Part shown: positions 20,401-32,277 of the stretch, in pieces
Layout of the letters: every line of letters begins with the position of its first letter
Numbering within the stretch: the stretch's first letter is position 1
From: Anas platyrhynchos
Taxonomy: Eukaryota; Chordata; Aves; Anseriformes; Anatidae
Length of the DNA: 64,000 nt
Assembly (NCBI RefSeq): GCF_047663525.1
Contig: NC_092621.1
Coordinates: forward strand, 12,659,001-12,723,000
Direction of reading: 5' to 3'
Made by a program: the position numbers and the translations under genes
The notes under the pieces: model-generated
Seen by the model: only the letters and a program-made list of their open reading frames with translations
What the model was told of the DNA's origin: nothing
Database searches by the model: none

Positions 20401-23400
20401 CTTCCAGACCTCTTCGAGTTCAACACATGGATTTGTCGAACTGCACAGTGTCTGTTCCAGATCTCCACAGTATTCTTTGTCGGTGCGAAAGACTGGAGAA
20501 TCTCAGCTTGGAGGGACTAGTGCTTTCTGATGACATCCTCAGGTAAGTAATACGTTTGGCAATACTTAGTAAATAACTTCTGTTTGGTGACACTATTTTG
20601 TGCAGGCAAGTGAGAGAATGCAGCTAGAGTTGCCCTGTGTGGGAGTCTTTTGAAATGACCAATTGTAGGCACCAGAGTTACCTGATGGGTTAGGTAAGCA
20701 TCATCTTTCCTGTCTATCCAAGAGATCAGGTCGGGAGGAAACCTCACTCCAAAAGAGTGAGTGAATTTATGGTGTGTTTTTTTTTTTTCTGTTCTGCAGG
20801 GTAGGGGGAACCTAGAGAAACTTCTTATCTCTGTAGGTCTTGTGTGTCTTTTCGCTGTTGCTGCAGTGAGGCTGCACAGCAGAGCTACTTTTATTTTCTA
20901 GTTTTTGTGCCCACAAGATAGCTTGGTGTTTAGTGTACATATTCGTTCATATTTTAAGGGGTTCCAGCAAGTCTCCTACCAGATTCTTTGTATGCTTTTG
21001 CACCATTTCTCACTACTTTGTTGACCCTGACAACGAGTATCTCAAAAACTGCAGACTCTTCAAGGCAGATGAGCTGTTTTTTAGTTAAATGGGAAAGGCA
21101 CTGCGGGTGTGCAGTCAGCCTCCTGTTCAGTCTCTTCAGGTGATTGCAGAGGTGCCAGGGCCCATCTCAGATGGCTGAGGCTCTGGGTGTCCCGCTTTCT
21201 GCTTTTGAGCTTTCTGGTACTTTACTCGCACCCAGAAAAATACCAGAATGCAAATAAACCAGTATTGCTTGGTTTGTGATGCTGGATAAAAAGCATCTGA
21301 AAATCATGTACTAATTAGGCACTGATTACCGAAGTTTATTGTCTTGTGTGCAAATACAGGTACAGGGGTGTAAGGTTTTTTCGTGGTGTCACCAACTGCA
21401 TGTCTGCCATAGTCTTGTAAACAAGTGCATTCATGAGGACTGTTTGGAAACGTGTTGTTTTTGTTTTGTTTGTTTTTGTTTGTTTTCTGGAATAACCTCT
21501 ATTCTGCAGAGAGGTAACTTCCGAAATGAGTTTATTGTTTCATCTTTTTTAGAGGTGCAATCATCTCAAATAAGCTGTGGTGTTTGTTTAATGAGATACC
21601 ACAGGAAATGGTGGAAAATAATTGTTTCTTTTTCAACATTGTTTATAAATATATACGTGTCCTTCTCCAAGCTGTGCTGTGATGCAGCAGGTACGGAGTT
21701 GAGATCCCTAGTGATTCTTAAATAGGTCAGTTTACAAAAAATGCAGTGCTGTGTGTTTACTAAATAATTATGTGCCTGGAGTCTTCGCTCTTAAACGTTA
21801 CCACGTATCCTAACAATGTTCCAACGTTTGAGTTTTATCAAGACTTTTTTTTTTTCTTCTACAGAAGCGTTGCTAAGAATACCAATTTGATACGACTAAA
21901 CCTCTGTGGGTGCTCAGGGTTTTCTGCAGAAGCCCTGGAGTTGATGTTGAGCAGCTGTTCTATGTAAGACAAATATAGCTTTTGGTATTCCTGCTTACTG
22001 TTAGTCCTGAGAAAAATTAGCCTTTTTTATCTTCCCATCATCATTCCAACTATACTTATCTCTTACTACCTTTTTTATGAGCCTGTTTATATTCTCAAAT
22101 GCCTAACAGTTGATGATTTGCTGAATAGATAGATCGTTTCCTTCTATCCAGTTATTTTCTTCTTTAATAGCAAAGATGTACATCAGTAGTTATGTGTGTT
22201 TCCTTAATCATTCTTATAGGATGTCTTGTTGGATGTCTTAAAGGAAGTCTTGTTGGTTTTGAAAACCCACTTACATCCATTTGATTATCAAGTAAATTTG
22301 ATTTTCTCTGTGAAAGCAATACGTCATCCTCACAAAATGTGAAAGTGTGTGTTTTCAGGAAAGCGTAGTCTGAGAGCTGCCTTTGCAATCAGAGTACAGC
22401 ATAAATGGCAGAAAACGTTGTGCCCTTCTATCCATGGTAGAATAATCCTTCAGTTTATGAAGTTGCAGAGACTAAACCATCTGCTGGCAGGAAGTTGCTG
22501 AATTGTGCTCCCGTAGGTCTGGGTTTTACGCCCTGATCTTCACTGACTTCTTGTGAGATGTTGGACAATCTACTTCATTTTTGCTTCTGCAAAACCATGG
22601 TTTTAATCAAATTGCAGCAAGATAGTGGACAGACAAAACCTTAATCATTCTCTGCCTCTCATGGGTAGACAATGCTTCTGTTGCTTGGTCTGATTGCATG
22701 GATCACGAACTCCTTAGATAAAGGCAGTCTCTGTACAGTGCACAGCAGATGGCAAACCTGATCAGGGCTAGGAACGCTGGGACAACCTAGGATCATTTCT
22801 TTTATGACAGTACCGCGTTTGTTGGCTTTGTCACTGTGTGTTCTCCAGTGATATTTTGGGGGAGGGAAGGCTTTTAATTTCTTTTAACATTTTTTTTTCA
22901 TTACATAACAGTTAACAGGCTCTGGCTGTGCTGTTTGCTGTGCATTTGTCATTGGGTTACATCCACAGCAGCTAAACACAAAACAAATACTTTGTCGCTG
23001 AGTGGTGATGGGCTATAGGTAATCAAGCATGTAGTCGAGTTAAGGTCAGAACCTGGCCCATGCTAATATAAAATTATAAAGTATTTTATGCTAATTAAAA
23101 GTAATTGGTCACCTGACCAATGCTAATAGTGAATAGCAAAAGGCTTTTTCTCCTCTCAATGTGAACATCTGTTCAGTGGGAATAGATTCAGGTCAGTAAC
23201 CAAAAGCAAGATGAAAAGAGTGTCTCACTTCCTACAATATTAGAGAATCATTCTGTCTGGAAGTGGGCTTGGGAGATCACTTCAGCTCTTTGCCCAGAGC
23301 AGGGTCTAAATTCATCAGTGGCCCTGCTGATGAGGAATTTCTCTAGCTGGGTCTCAAAAACCTCCAAACACAGAATTCAGAGCCTCTTTGGGCAACCTAC

Positions 23401-26400
23401 TCCAGTGTTTAATTATTGCCATGGTGAAATTTGTATTCATTAATATAGTAGCTTTGGTTGTAGGTGTATTACAGTTTGAGTTTTGGTATTTATACATAAG
23501 TATATAATGTCTTACAAGTATCCAGGTAATACTTGTAAGACAAAAAAACTTGTATTTCAGTTGTTCCAAACAGCTTTTTATTCATTTTTTGTATAGGTTG
23601 GAGGAGCTAAACTTGTCCTGGTGTGACTTTACAGCCACCCATGTCAAAGCAGCAGTCAATCACGTTACTTCAAAAGTAACCCAACTAAATTTAAGTGGAT
23701 ACAGACAGAATCTACAAATATCAGGTAAATAGCAGCATGACAAACCTTTATCCCACTAAGGGATAAAGCAGCAGGCTTTATATCTTCTTCTGATTGGCTT
23801 CTATCGTAGGTACTGGAAATATTCACCAAGACTGATTTTTTGCTCTGTGTAGCTTGATGTTCTCATTGTCAGAGACTCTTACTCGTGTCACTGGCTTAAC
23901 CATGAGGAGCGAGATAATTTGTCTTCTGAATTTAAAAATGGTTAAATGGAAGCTCAATTGAAAGGTGTAGCTTGAAATCTGAAGTCCTATAGGCAGGAGA
24001 CAGTGGATCTGATGTTCTCCTGTGAATCAGCCTTTCAGATATTGTGGGAGGAAACTTAATTTTTGGAGTCTTCTTAAATTAAGGCTTCTGCTGTTGTGGC
24101 TGCTGAAGGCGTCATCCAGAAAAGTACAGATATAATTACTTAAGTTTCACCATGACATAATGTCCTACAAATCAATATCAATTGATTTGGAAGGCAAATA
24201 ATCTCAACAATCAACATTAACTATTTACTTGCTAATAGCTGCATAAATGGAAATGTGTATGCTTTATAAAGCATGTGTGTCTTATTACTGAAACATGAGC
24301 TGACTGTGTGACCTCTTTTCAGATGTTAAAACGTTGGTGGAAAGATGTCCTTCTCTTGTCCATTTAGATCTAAGGTAAGAAGTCCCGTGCAGCTAGTCCT
24401 TGTGTCTGTAGGGTTCGGGGGATTGCTAATGGTATTGCTGTGCAGTAACTGTATAGCAATAATGCGTAGTTGAGTAGGGTTGCACATACAAAAATGCTTT
24501 CTAGGCTAAACCTACAAAAGATCTACTACCTGCTTAAACTGGAGCAGGTAACTAACTTAAATATTTTGTTCCCTTAGTGTAAAAGTTACATATTTAAAGG
24601 ATTTGTTAGCTAACAAGTGAAGCAGTCAATAGGTAGAACAGAAGGAAGCATTTAGGCATACAAAGCTCATGAGCTTGGTACCCTAGTGAGTATTTCATTC
24701 AGCTCTGACATGGCCAAAGAACCGTTTAATAAAAGTTATATTTTGACCTAGTCAGTTACAATCTTTGAAATCTTGATGTGTAAAGTGCCTTTTCATGGTG
24801 TGACTTCTGCTGCAGAACGTGTACCTGCAGAGCAGCTGCTGCTTCACTTGCACTTCAGTGAAGGGCAGAATCCAACACACACTTTAGAAATAAGCTACTT
24901 TGTTTTAAGGAAAAAATATCTCAGTGATAGAAAAACAACTTGATATTCATTAAATTTCTCAGCCTGAATTCTAGAGATAGCAAATTTACTGCTGCTTTAT
25001 ACTTAAAGGACAATTTCTAATTCATGTGTTCTCATGTACAGTGACAGTGTGATGTTGAAGCCTGAGTGCTTCCAGTATTTTCATCAACTCGTATTTCTAC
25101 AACATCTGTGTCTTAGCCGATGCTACCAAATATCACCTGCTGCCTTAGTGTAAGTAATCTCTTAATGGCTTTGGTTTGCTCTTCAGAGAGGATAAATTAA
25201 TTTAAACTTGCTTTTTTTTCAGCCTAGGAATTGCAAGTATTGTTTGAAAAGCTTGCTGGTAGGATTAATTAAATTCGAAATAAGGAACTGAAAAAAAAAA
25301 AAAAAGCACCTGACTACTAGATCATGTACATTTGAGAATACAGACTGGAACCAAAGGTATCTGAGATAATCTTTCCATGGTGTCAGACTGTACTACTGGA
25401 ACTTGCTGCTCAGCACGTGCATCGTGTCTCCCCTTATACTGCTGGAACTTCTTGTGAGGTTCCAGTCCTGACAATGACCAGTGTTAGTGTCAATATTAGG
25501 CTTTATGCAGCTGTGCATAACTTTCCTTTACAAGACTTAACACAGTGCAGAGTACTTGCTGACCAGTGTCAGAATCTGTGTATTCCTTTGCTTTTGCGTG
25601 CACCTACCAGTTATTGGTTTCCACTGAAACACAGCTTGGAGTTGTGTCCTTGTGTCTTTTTTTTTTTTTTCTTTTTTCCTGCGTTTTGTTATTATATCTA
25701 TCCATCTTTATCCTGTTTTGGGTCTTAAAGAATACACCCTCAAGTACAAGACTATCTTTTCACCTAAGAGTCTTGTAGGATGCAGTTTTCTCACTCTTAG
25801 ACTGGGCAATAATCCACAGCCTCTTATTGCCCAGCTTTTCTTGGTGCACAAGCCTGTGGTTCTTTCCTTTTGGGATTTTGTGACAAACAGGGCACTTCAG
25901 AACCAGGCTCAGTCCTTAATAATAATGGATGTGTAGGAACACAGCATTTTACTGCTTTAAAATGGTTTGCACTGCTTCTCCTCACTCCCTTCTCTAACTA
26001 TCTTGTGAAGAATACCCTGTGCTCGAGCAGAAGAAAGAGGTTGTGAGGGAAACAAGACTCAGAATCTGAAGAACTTTTTCTGTCCTGCTGGTAGCTGTCA
26101 TAGAATCATAGAATATCTGAGTTAGAAGGGACCCACGAGAATCATAGAGTTCAACTCTAGAGTCCCCAAAAGACAACCCAAACATCAGGCCATATGTCTG
26201 AGAGCGTTGTCCAAATGCTTCCTGAACTCCAGCAGCTCGGTGCTGTGCCCACTGCCTTGGGGAGCCTGTCCCTGTGCCTGACCACCCTTTGGGTGCAGAA
26301 CCTTTCCCTAACCCCCAGCCTGACCCTCCCCTGTCCCAGCTCCATGCCGTTCCCTCGGGTCCTGTCGCTGTCCCCAGAGAGCAGAGCTCAGCGCCTGCTC

Positions 26401-26869
26401 CTCCGCTCCCCTCGTGAGGGAGCTGCAGGCCGCCATGAGGCCTCCCCTCAGCCTGCTCTGCTCTGGGCTGAACAAACCAAGGGACCTCAGCTTTTCCCAT
26501 ACTCTGGACCCTTCACCATCTCTGCAGCCCTCCTTTGGACACTCTCTAACAGTTTTATGTCATTCTTATACTGTGACACCCAAACCACATGCAATACTGG
26601 AGGTGAGGCCACACCAGTGCTTTTAATAATCAATTTCTTACTGCTCTCTTTCTAGAGAACTTGGTGAAATTCCAACATTAAAGACTCTTCAGGTATTTGG
26701 AATAGTGACTGATAGCTCCCTACAGCTCCTCAGAGAAACGCTTCCTGACATGAAGATCAATTGTTCACATTTTACAACTATTGCAAGGCCAACTGTTGGC
26801 ACTAAAAAGAACCATGAGATTTGGGGCATCAAATGCAGGTTGACACTGAGAACCCCTAGTAGCTTATGA
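17463..26869 (+). CDS. SKP2: S-phase kinase-associated protein 2, complete, ten coding exons, 423 residues
   Basis: SKP2 is the F-box and leucine-rich-repeat substrate receptor of the nuclear SCF-SKP2 ubiquitin ligase, which marks p27Kip1 and other cell-cycle inhibitors for degradation. Exons are 17463-17470, 17638-17909, 18890-19001, 19285-19428, 20408-20542, 21865-21963, 23597-23724, 24323-24374, 25042-25149 and 26656-26869. The lengths sum to 1272 bp, or 423 codons plus stop, against 424 residues in human. Every junction has GT-AG and a continuous frame. The N terminus [10 protein letters not shown] is identical to the mammalian one. The F-box spans about residues 96-138 ([19 protein letters not shown]). 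Leucine-rich repeats follow from about 180 to 395 ([49 protein letters not shown]). A C-terminal tail ([25 protein letters not shown]) folds back along the repeats. A Lys-Glu repeat at 69-77 is unusual. The ATG sits in a good GCCGCCATG context. Confidence 0.98.
17638..17909 (+). CDS. SKP2: SKP2 exon 2, residues 3-94
   Basis: Encodes the regulatory N-terminal region: [16 protein letters not shown] block, SENTPQELL, then [20 protein letters not shown] and IVRRPRL. The basic cluster resembles the mammalian nuclear-localisation segment but is followed by a Lys-Glu repeat. The exon is GC-rich, as part of the CpG island. Acceptor CCCTCAG, donor GTAATC. Confidence 0.96.
18890..19001 (+). CDS. SKP2: SKP2 exon 3, residues 94-131 (most of the F-box)
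   Basis: Encodes [20 protein letters not shown] and the [16 protein letters not shown] helix that contacts SKP1. Acceptor CCCTAAAG, donor GTAAGTATT. Confidence 0.97.
19285..19428 (+). CDS. SKP2: SKP2 exon 4, residues 131-179
   Basis: Completes the F-box ([20 protein letters not shown]) and enters the linker and first repeat ([12 protein letters not shown]). Acceptor CCTTAG, donor GTAAGG. Confidence 0.97.
19798..20210 (-). mobile_element. CR1 LINE 3' fragment
   Basis: The plus strand reads AATCATAGAATG, then TTGGAAGGGACCCACAAG and onward through GGAGCCTGTCCCAGTGCTCG and CTCCTCATACATCTTGCAG. This is the reverse complement of a CR1 3' end. The minus-strand frame gives degraded pol C-terminal residues with deletions. 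It lies in SKP2 intron 4 and closely resembles the copy at 26098-26628. Confidence 0.9.
20408..20542 (+). CDS. SKP2: SKP2 exon 5, residues 179-224
   Basis: Leucine-rich repeats: [20 protein letters not shown] and [18 protein letters not shown]. Acceptor TTCCAG, donor GTAAGT. Confidence 0.97.
21865..21963 (+). CDS. SKP2: SKP2 exon 6, residues 224-257
   Basis: One leucine-rich repeat: [20 protein letters not shown] and [12 protein letters not shown]. Acceptor CTACAG after a long T tract, donor GTAAGA. Confidence 0.97.
23246..23440 (-). mobile_element. Old CR1 fragment
   Basis: GAGAATCATTCTGTCTGGAA, then a GGGAGATCACTTCAGCTC block and GGGCAACCTACTCCAGTGTT, match a diverged CR1 3' region on the minus strand. 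It lies in SKP2 intron 6. Confidence 0.7.
23597..23724 (+). CDS. SKP2: SKP2 exon 7, residues 257-300
   Basis: Encodes [20 protein letters not shown] and [16 protein letters not shown]. Met257 is split across the intron; mammals have Arg there from memory. Donor GTAAAT. Confidence 0.97.
24323..24374 (+). CDS. SKP2: SKP2 exon 8, residues 300-317 (52 nt)
   Basis: A short exon encoding [17 protein letters not shown]. Acceptor TTTTCAG, donor GTAAGA. It is below the usual ORF cut-off and was found by protein match. Confidence 0.95.
25042..25149 (+). CDS. SKP2: SKP2 exon 9, residues 317-353
   Basis: Encodes [20 protein letters not shown] and [16 protein letters not shown]. Acceptor TGTACAG, donor GTAAGT after a split Val353. 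Confidence 0.95.
26098..26628 (-). mobile_element. CR1 LINE fragment next to the SKP2 exon 10 acceptor
   Basis: The minus-strand CR1 3' end begins ATAGAATCATAGAATATCTG. It continues through GGGGAGCCTGTCCCTGTGCC and CCTCACGAGGGGAG-type blocks to CACTCTCTAACAG and GGTGAGGCCACACCAGTGCT. The next 28 bases are AT-rich and pyrimidine-rich and lead straight into TTTCTAG and exon 10. Confidence 0.9.
26656..26869 (+). CDS. SKP2: SKP2 exon 10, residues 353-423 and stop
   Basis: Encodes [20 protein letters not shown] and the C-terminal tail, ending TLRTPSSL then TGA at 26867-26869. The acceptor TTTCTAG is preceded by a CR1 copy that ends only about 30 bp upstream. Confidence 0.97.
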
Positions 26870-27397
26870 TCGTGCATGGTGGACGTGATGGACACACTGC
26901 GTGTAGTGAAGATCATGAGAAGCAGAGTGATGGAGCACCTCTAATCATAGGACTGTTTTTATAAAATGTTCTAACTTGGTCTTATGCCTTAATGTAGTTT
27001 TATAAGTATTTTTATACTTATTACACAAGTAATAAGTGTAAAAGTGGTATAAGTGGTATAAAGGAGCTATTGTGAAGTTTTTTACATGCCACGAAGGTAA
27101 CTTCTGTTTTTTGCATTGATCTAGGAAAATATGAAAAATAGGAAAATATGAAAAATAAGAAAGTATGGGCTGGAAAGTCCATTCAGAATAATCATCTGTA
27201 AAAGTGGCTAACAGTTGGTCCATGTTGTGTTGCCAGGTTTTCCTTAGCGTGTTAGAGAACTTTTGTGTACTTTTCCTTGCTTTTATGAACTTGAAGTAGG
27301 AATGTAATATCAAAACTTCTTATGAAAGTTCTGTTCTTTCAAAGAATAATGTCGTTTGGCTGCACTTAGTACAGTCGCAGAAATCTTGCAGGAAGAA

Positions 27398-28232
27398 GAA
27401 TCACAGAATCGACTATCCCGTGTTGGAAGGGACCCATGAGGATCATCAAGTCCAACTCCTAGCACTGCACAGGTCTACACAGAAGTTTAGACCATGTGAC
27501 TAAGTGCACAGTCCCATCACTTCTTAAATTCAGACAGGCTTGGTGCAGTGACGGCTTCCCTGGGGAGTCTGTTCCAGTGTGCAACCACCCTCTCGGTGAA
27601 GAAACCCTTCCCAGTGTCCAGCCTAAACTTCCCCTGTCTCAGCTTGACGCCATTCCCATGGGTCCTATCGCTGGTGTTTACAGAGAATAGGTCACCTGCC
27701 TCCCCACTCTCCCTCATGAGGAAGTTGTAGACCGCAATGAGGTCCCCCCTCAGCCTCCTCTTCTCCAGGCTGAACAGGCCCAGTGACCTCAGCTGCTCCT
27801 CATACATCTTTCCCTCTAGGCCCTTCACCATCTTCGTCACCCCCCTCCGGACGCTCTCCAACAGTTTCATGTCCTTCTTTACTGTGGTGCCCAGCACTGC
27901 ACGCAGTACTCGAGGTGAGGCCGCACCAGCAGAGTAGAGCGGGATGATCACCTCCTTCAACCGACTAGCGATGCCGTGCTTGATGCACCCCAGGATACGG
28001 TTGGCCCTCCTGGCTGCCAGGGCACACTGCTGGCTCATATTCAACTTGCTGTCAACCACAACCCCCCAATCCCTCTGCGGGGCTGCTCTCCAGCGTCTCA
28101 TTCCCCCAGTCTGTACATATAGCCAGGGCTGCCCCGTCCCAGGTGCAGGCCCCAGCACTTGCTCTTGTTAAACTACATGCAGTTGGTGATCGCCCAGCTC
28201 TCCAATCTGTCCAGAAGGACTCAAAGGGTTCT
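27398..28232 (-). mobile_element. CR1 LINE fragment with an open pol C-terminal frame
   Basis: The 3' end at 27398 (AGAATCACAGAATCGACTAT on plus) is followed by about 830 bp of CR1. The minus-strand frame 27517-28158 is open for 213 codons: [20 protein letters not shown], then [20 protein letters not shown] and [15 protein letters not shown], the CR1 reverse-transcriptase C terminus. It is 5'-truncated, as is usual for CR1, so it is not autonomous. It lies in the SKP2-NADK2 interval. Confidence 0.93.
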
Positions 28233-28962
28233 AGCGCTCAGACCAGCAAGAGAACTGCACTGTAGTAATTATGAAAGGAAGAACTTCACTGGGTGCTGTT
28301 AAGAGATATCCGTTTCTTTCATATTAGCTTGTTTTCAGTATCATTTAACTTCCAGCATCTTCAACACTATCTGCTGGTCTTACTAATTTTTTGTGACAGG
28401 AAAAGCTGACTAACTGGTGAAAAAAATAAATAGGAAAAAGCAATTACTTTACATAAAACTTTGATCTCTATTATCAGTGTCCTCCTGCAAGAGCCTAGAA
28501 TGTTCTAGGCATAAGGCGAAGCATTATTTGAAGTACTAAAGCAAAAATTTGCACCCTGTGAGCAAAAGTAGGGCATGAATATGCCATTGCTGTTCCCATA
28601 AACACAATAAGGAAGTGGTAAAGTTATTCATGGATGTTTGAAGTTAGTAACAAGTTAGTGCTGAAGTAACATCACTGTGGGGCTGTTGCATAGGTATAGT
28701 ATCTTCCCATCTGAATCCAAAGATAAAAAGTTCAGGTGTGTCTATGTACTAGTGCAGACCAGATTGTGTGGAAGATTGTACTTTTTCGGTTTGCAGTTTA
28801 AGATTTGTGTCTTAAACTACTTTAAGAGAAAAATTAAATCTATTGTAATGCTTCTCTCTATATACAATGTAAACCTATACAACTTGTCATGCATTTAATA
28901 AGGAGCTAAATTGTGATACTGTACAAAATGACTAATGATTTGCCACCAAATCACGTGGTATG

Positions 28963-28968
28963 AATAAA
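28963..28968 (+). terminator. Candidate SKP2 poly(A) signal
   Basis: AATAAA in TATGAATAAAAAAGC, the last canonical plus-strand hexamer before the presumed NADK2 3' end. An earlier hexamer lies at 28425-28430. Use of the later one would put the CR1 copy inside the SKP2 3' UTR. Confidence 0.3.
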
Positions 28969-29464
28969 AAAGCAGAACATTGGATATTCATTGGATAAAG
29001 AAATGTAGTTTAAAGGACGTTGTATCACCACCTACACACATAGAATTTAATAGAGTACAGTGCTTTAAAAACCCTGAACAGAACAAGGACAGTAGTATGG
29101 CTTTAACTAGGAGGAATAGTCCAGAACATGTTTTCTGAAGTACTAGCTAGGTTCAGTGGTGGAAGAAGACAAGTGTCTCTACTGCAGGTTTATTGGTTGT
29201 GATGGCAGCTGCAGCAGACACAATTCATGTCCTCTGGGTAAGGTGCAGCACTGACCTTTACCTGACTGAAAAAGTTGTTTGTTAACCCCAAGAAATCAAT
29301 ACCAACAATTCCCACATAGATAATCCTCTCTATTTTATCTATTGAAATAAAGCATGAGGACATAGGAACCACTATAAAAAAAAAGAAACAACCCTGCTCT
29401 TAGTAAATGAAAGAAAGCTGAGCACATTAAACACTTCAAAAAAAAAATGGGACAGCTTCAAGCA

Positions 29465-32138
29465 TCTATTAAATTTTTAATTTTATTACATAATGTATAA
29501 ACAAAAGGCAAAGAATGACAGGTTTAGTTTAGCAGAACACAGAATTGTGGACTGGCACTAAATGAAACCACCGTGGATTTGATTCAGTGGGTAGGAGGTG
29601 CAGAGTTCAGTGCCAGTCCAGGCAGATTAAGTCAGTGTTACACCAATACTCAGTCCTGTCACAGAACACTGTCTACCAGGTAAGTTGTCTGTACTGCATT
29701 CCTTCGTAATAAAGGATTTTACAGTTCTTTAATTAAAAAAGGTAGCTGCTTACTGATTATCTATTATAGATCTCTGACCCTTCCCAGTTATTTAAATCAA
29801 GCATTCACCAGTAAATGCTTCAACAGATACACAATTAATTACAGACAAAACCAGTAGAGGCCACTCATGAGTAGGTCAGGTTTCCATTTTGCTAAGTAAC
29901 GGTTAGGAACTTAACTGTGAAATTTAAGCTCTGAACCAGGTTGTACTTCGGGTCTGCAGGACTTGAACACATTGCCTTTTTAGTATTAGCATTCAGAAAA
30001 CGGAATGGCAGTTATCTTTATGAGCATAGTAACCAACTCAGGCTAATAAGTCTCCTTTAAAACACTACAGAACAAATGTCTGAATAAGTAGGGGCAGGAT
30101 CTCTGCTGTAAATTTTTCTGTACAGGTATTCAGGGACTCTCTGAATACCTAAATTCTTAACACCAAATAAATCTCGGACCTAACAGTTATTGGTAAAGTC
30201 CAAGGAAGTCATAAATTAACATTACTGGCATTATTTTTTGAGTCTTAACAGCAAATTGACTAGCATACTAGACCAGATACACGTATGCCATCCTCAACTA
30301 GCTATAGAGGGATCAGGAATAACTACAACACCTTAGTCTCTGTGCAGCCAACATTATAAAGAATATTTTGCATCTTCACATTTGGGCAAATTTTGCAGAC
30401 TATTTCAGACATTTTGAGTTTTACTCTGATAGTTCCTGAACTTGACAAGTTTTCAAAGAATATTTGGTTACTTTACTTTTCCCCTTCTGGTCTGCAGTCC
30501 TGATAACGCACATAGATATTACAAATAAATCAATCTATGGCACACTTAAACGGTGAAATGTGCACAAAACAGTGATAGCTTATTTTTTAAAAGTTTCAGC
30601 AGAATCAGATTTCTCCTAGAACTGAATGGAATGGTCAAACCCATTTCTTCTAAGTTCTGCTTCTGAGTGAATACAAAAAATTAAGTAGCGTAAGGGAAAA
30701 ATCCTTTATCCACTTTTTACATTCATAGAGTTAAGTTTACTTGTTGTGAGTGGCAATAAATACACTGATTGGCCACATCCCCATTGAACCTGAGAACATC
30801 TGTTACAGAAGTCTCTTCATTCAGAAGTAGTTTGAAGAAAACTCACTTTTGGAAATAGTTTTTTCCTAGTAGACAGGAAGAAAAACATCTGTTTCAAGTC
30901 ATGTACCAGAAGAGGTACTACATCCCCACTGTAGGAATCTTCATTTTGTCAAATTCTGCCCTCATCTACGCGTTAATCAGCACAGACTTCCAAGGGCAAA
31001 GTTCACAGTTTCTCTAAAACAGTATCTAAAAAAGTCACTTCCTCTTCTACAATCAGTTGCTTATATAACATACATAATCAGAGGCATATAAAATCAAGTT
31101 GCCAATTAAGTATCAGTAAAATTCAGCATAGGATTGGAAAATTAAACTTTCTGGGGAAGTTAATGAGGAACCACATAGGTATTAATTTGTGCTCCAGCTA
31201 CTAGCACCCAGCACATCTCATTTTTCTGTAGTTACAAAGGAACTCGGAAGCTAAAATTCCAAATCATTTAACTTTAAGCCCTCATCTTTCTTCGTGATAC
31301 CTACCTACATAACACTGCTGAGACTGAACACCTGCCAGCCAGCTTGTCCATTCAGGGAAGGAGTATGTCTTAACTTCAACACATTTTCTGTGTTTTTTTA
31401 TATTTATTAAAGGGCTAAAGAAAAGCCTTCAGTTTCAAGTCCCTCTCTACCCAAAAGTTAAGAGCAAAGGTAAGAGCTACCTCACTGAATTTGTGAAAAG
31501 AGCTTCTAGGAATTAAACCGGACTTTTACCTTTGATGTAAATCTACAAAGTAGAAAAAAATACTGGAAGAGCCAAAAAATTTGTCATGAGTTGTATGAAA
31601 CTACAAAGTTGTAAAATTTTTGAAAAGCATACAAAAGGTTTGCATTTCCATTTCTAATGCCAACATCAGGAATTACCAAAATCTATATATCCTTGCATCA
31701 AATCACTACATTTTGACAGTCAGCTTTTCTACAAAAGTAGATGTGTGAAGGTGTTTAGTTTTTTAATCTCCCACACTTATTAAAAAAACTGTACATCTGA
31801 ATATTTAATGCTACCGACAATATTTGAACCCATCCTACCTATATTTAAAAAGATGTTCTCTCATGTTTGTCTTACAGGTTAAAAAATGTCAATTTTCACT
31901 GAAGTTAGAGGTAAGACCTCAGATACATTTCTTTTATACCAGATGCAAAAAGAGCTTAAATGTCAGGCTTTTAAGATTTCCCCAACCCAAGGAATGAAAA
32001 GCATCCCAAGCTTCCTCCAAATGCTCTTGCATCTAAAAAAAGCCAACTTCCAACTTAATGCAGCATTATGATGTGCTGTCTATCTCCAGGGGTTCTCTCT
32101 GGATCCAGAGTTGCTTCAGCAGAAGACACTAGGGTCCT
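29465..32138 (-). other. NADK2: Probable NADK2 3' UTR
   Basis: About 2.7 kb of AT-rich, repeat-free sequence runs from the NADK2 stop (32141-32139) to the nearest strong minus-strand poly(A) hexamer (plus TTTATT at 29482-29487). Freedom from CR1 and LTR insertions, compared with the flanks, fits a transcribed UTR. The exact end is inferred. Another minus-strand AATAAA can be read near 31402. Confidence 0.45.
29482..29487 (-). terminator. Candidate NADK2 poly(A) signal
   Basis: Plus-strand TTTATT reads AATAAA on the minus strand, in GTAATAAAATTAAAA. It lies about 2.65 kb after the NADK2 stop. Confidence 0.35.
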
Positions 32139-32277
32139 TCATTCTTCCAGCAGAACAGTACACAGTGCGTCCTCCGTATCGATCAATATGGAAGCTATCG
32201 CCCCATCATTGAACTCAAACGATGTTCCTCCATCTACAACCATACATGCATCCCAACAACGGGAACGAACGCAGACT
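32139..32277 (-). CDS. NADK2: NADK2 exon 12, residues 390-435 and stop
   Basis: Encodes [20 protein letters not shown], then [20 protein letters not shown] and VLLEE, followed by TGA at 32141-32139. Acceptor TTGGCAG. Confidence 0.97.

Larger units (their letters stand above)
17471..26655 (+). other. SKP2 introns
   Basis: Nine introns. The first is only 167 bp and T-rich before its acceptor; the others run from about 0.3 to 1.9 kb. CR1 copies occupy parts of introns 4 (about 19798), 6 (about 23246) and 9 (about 26098). The remaining sequence has no feature I recognise. Confidence 0.8.
26870..29464. other. SKP2 3' UTR and SKP2-NADK2 convergent interval
   Basis: Sequence downstream of the SKP2 stop. 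It holds a large CR1 copy (27398-28232), a short tandem of GGAAAATATGAAAAATA units near 27120-27165, and candidate plus-strand AATAAA signals at 28425 and 28963. I cannot tell which poly(A) site SKP2 uses. No other gene is visible. Confidence 0.6.
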
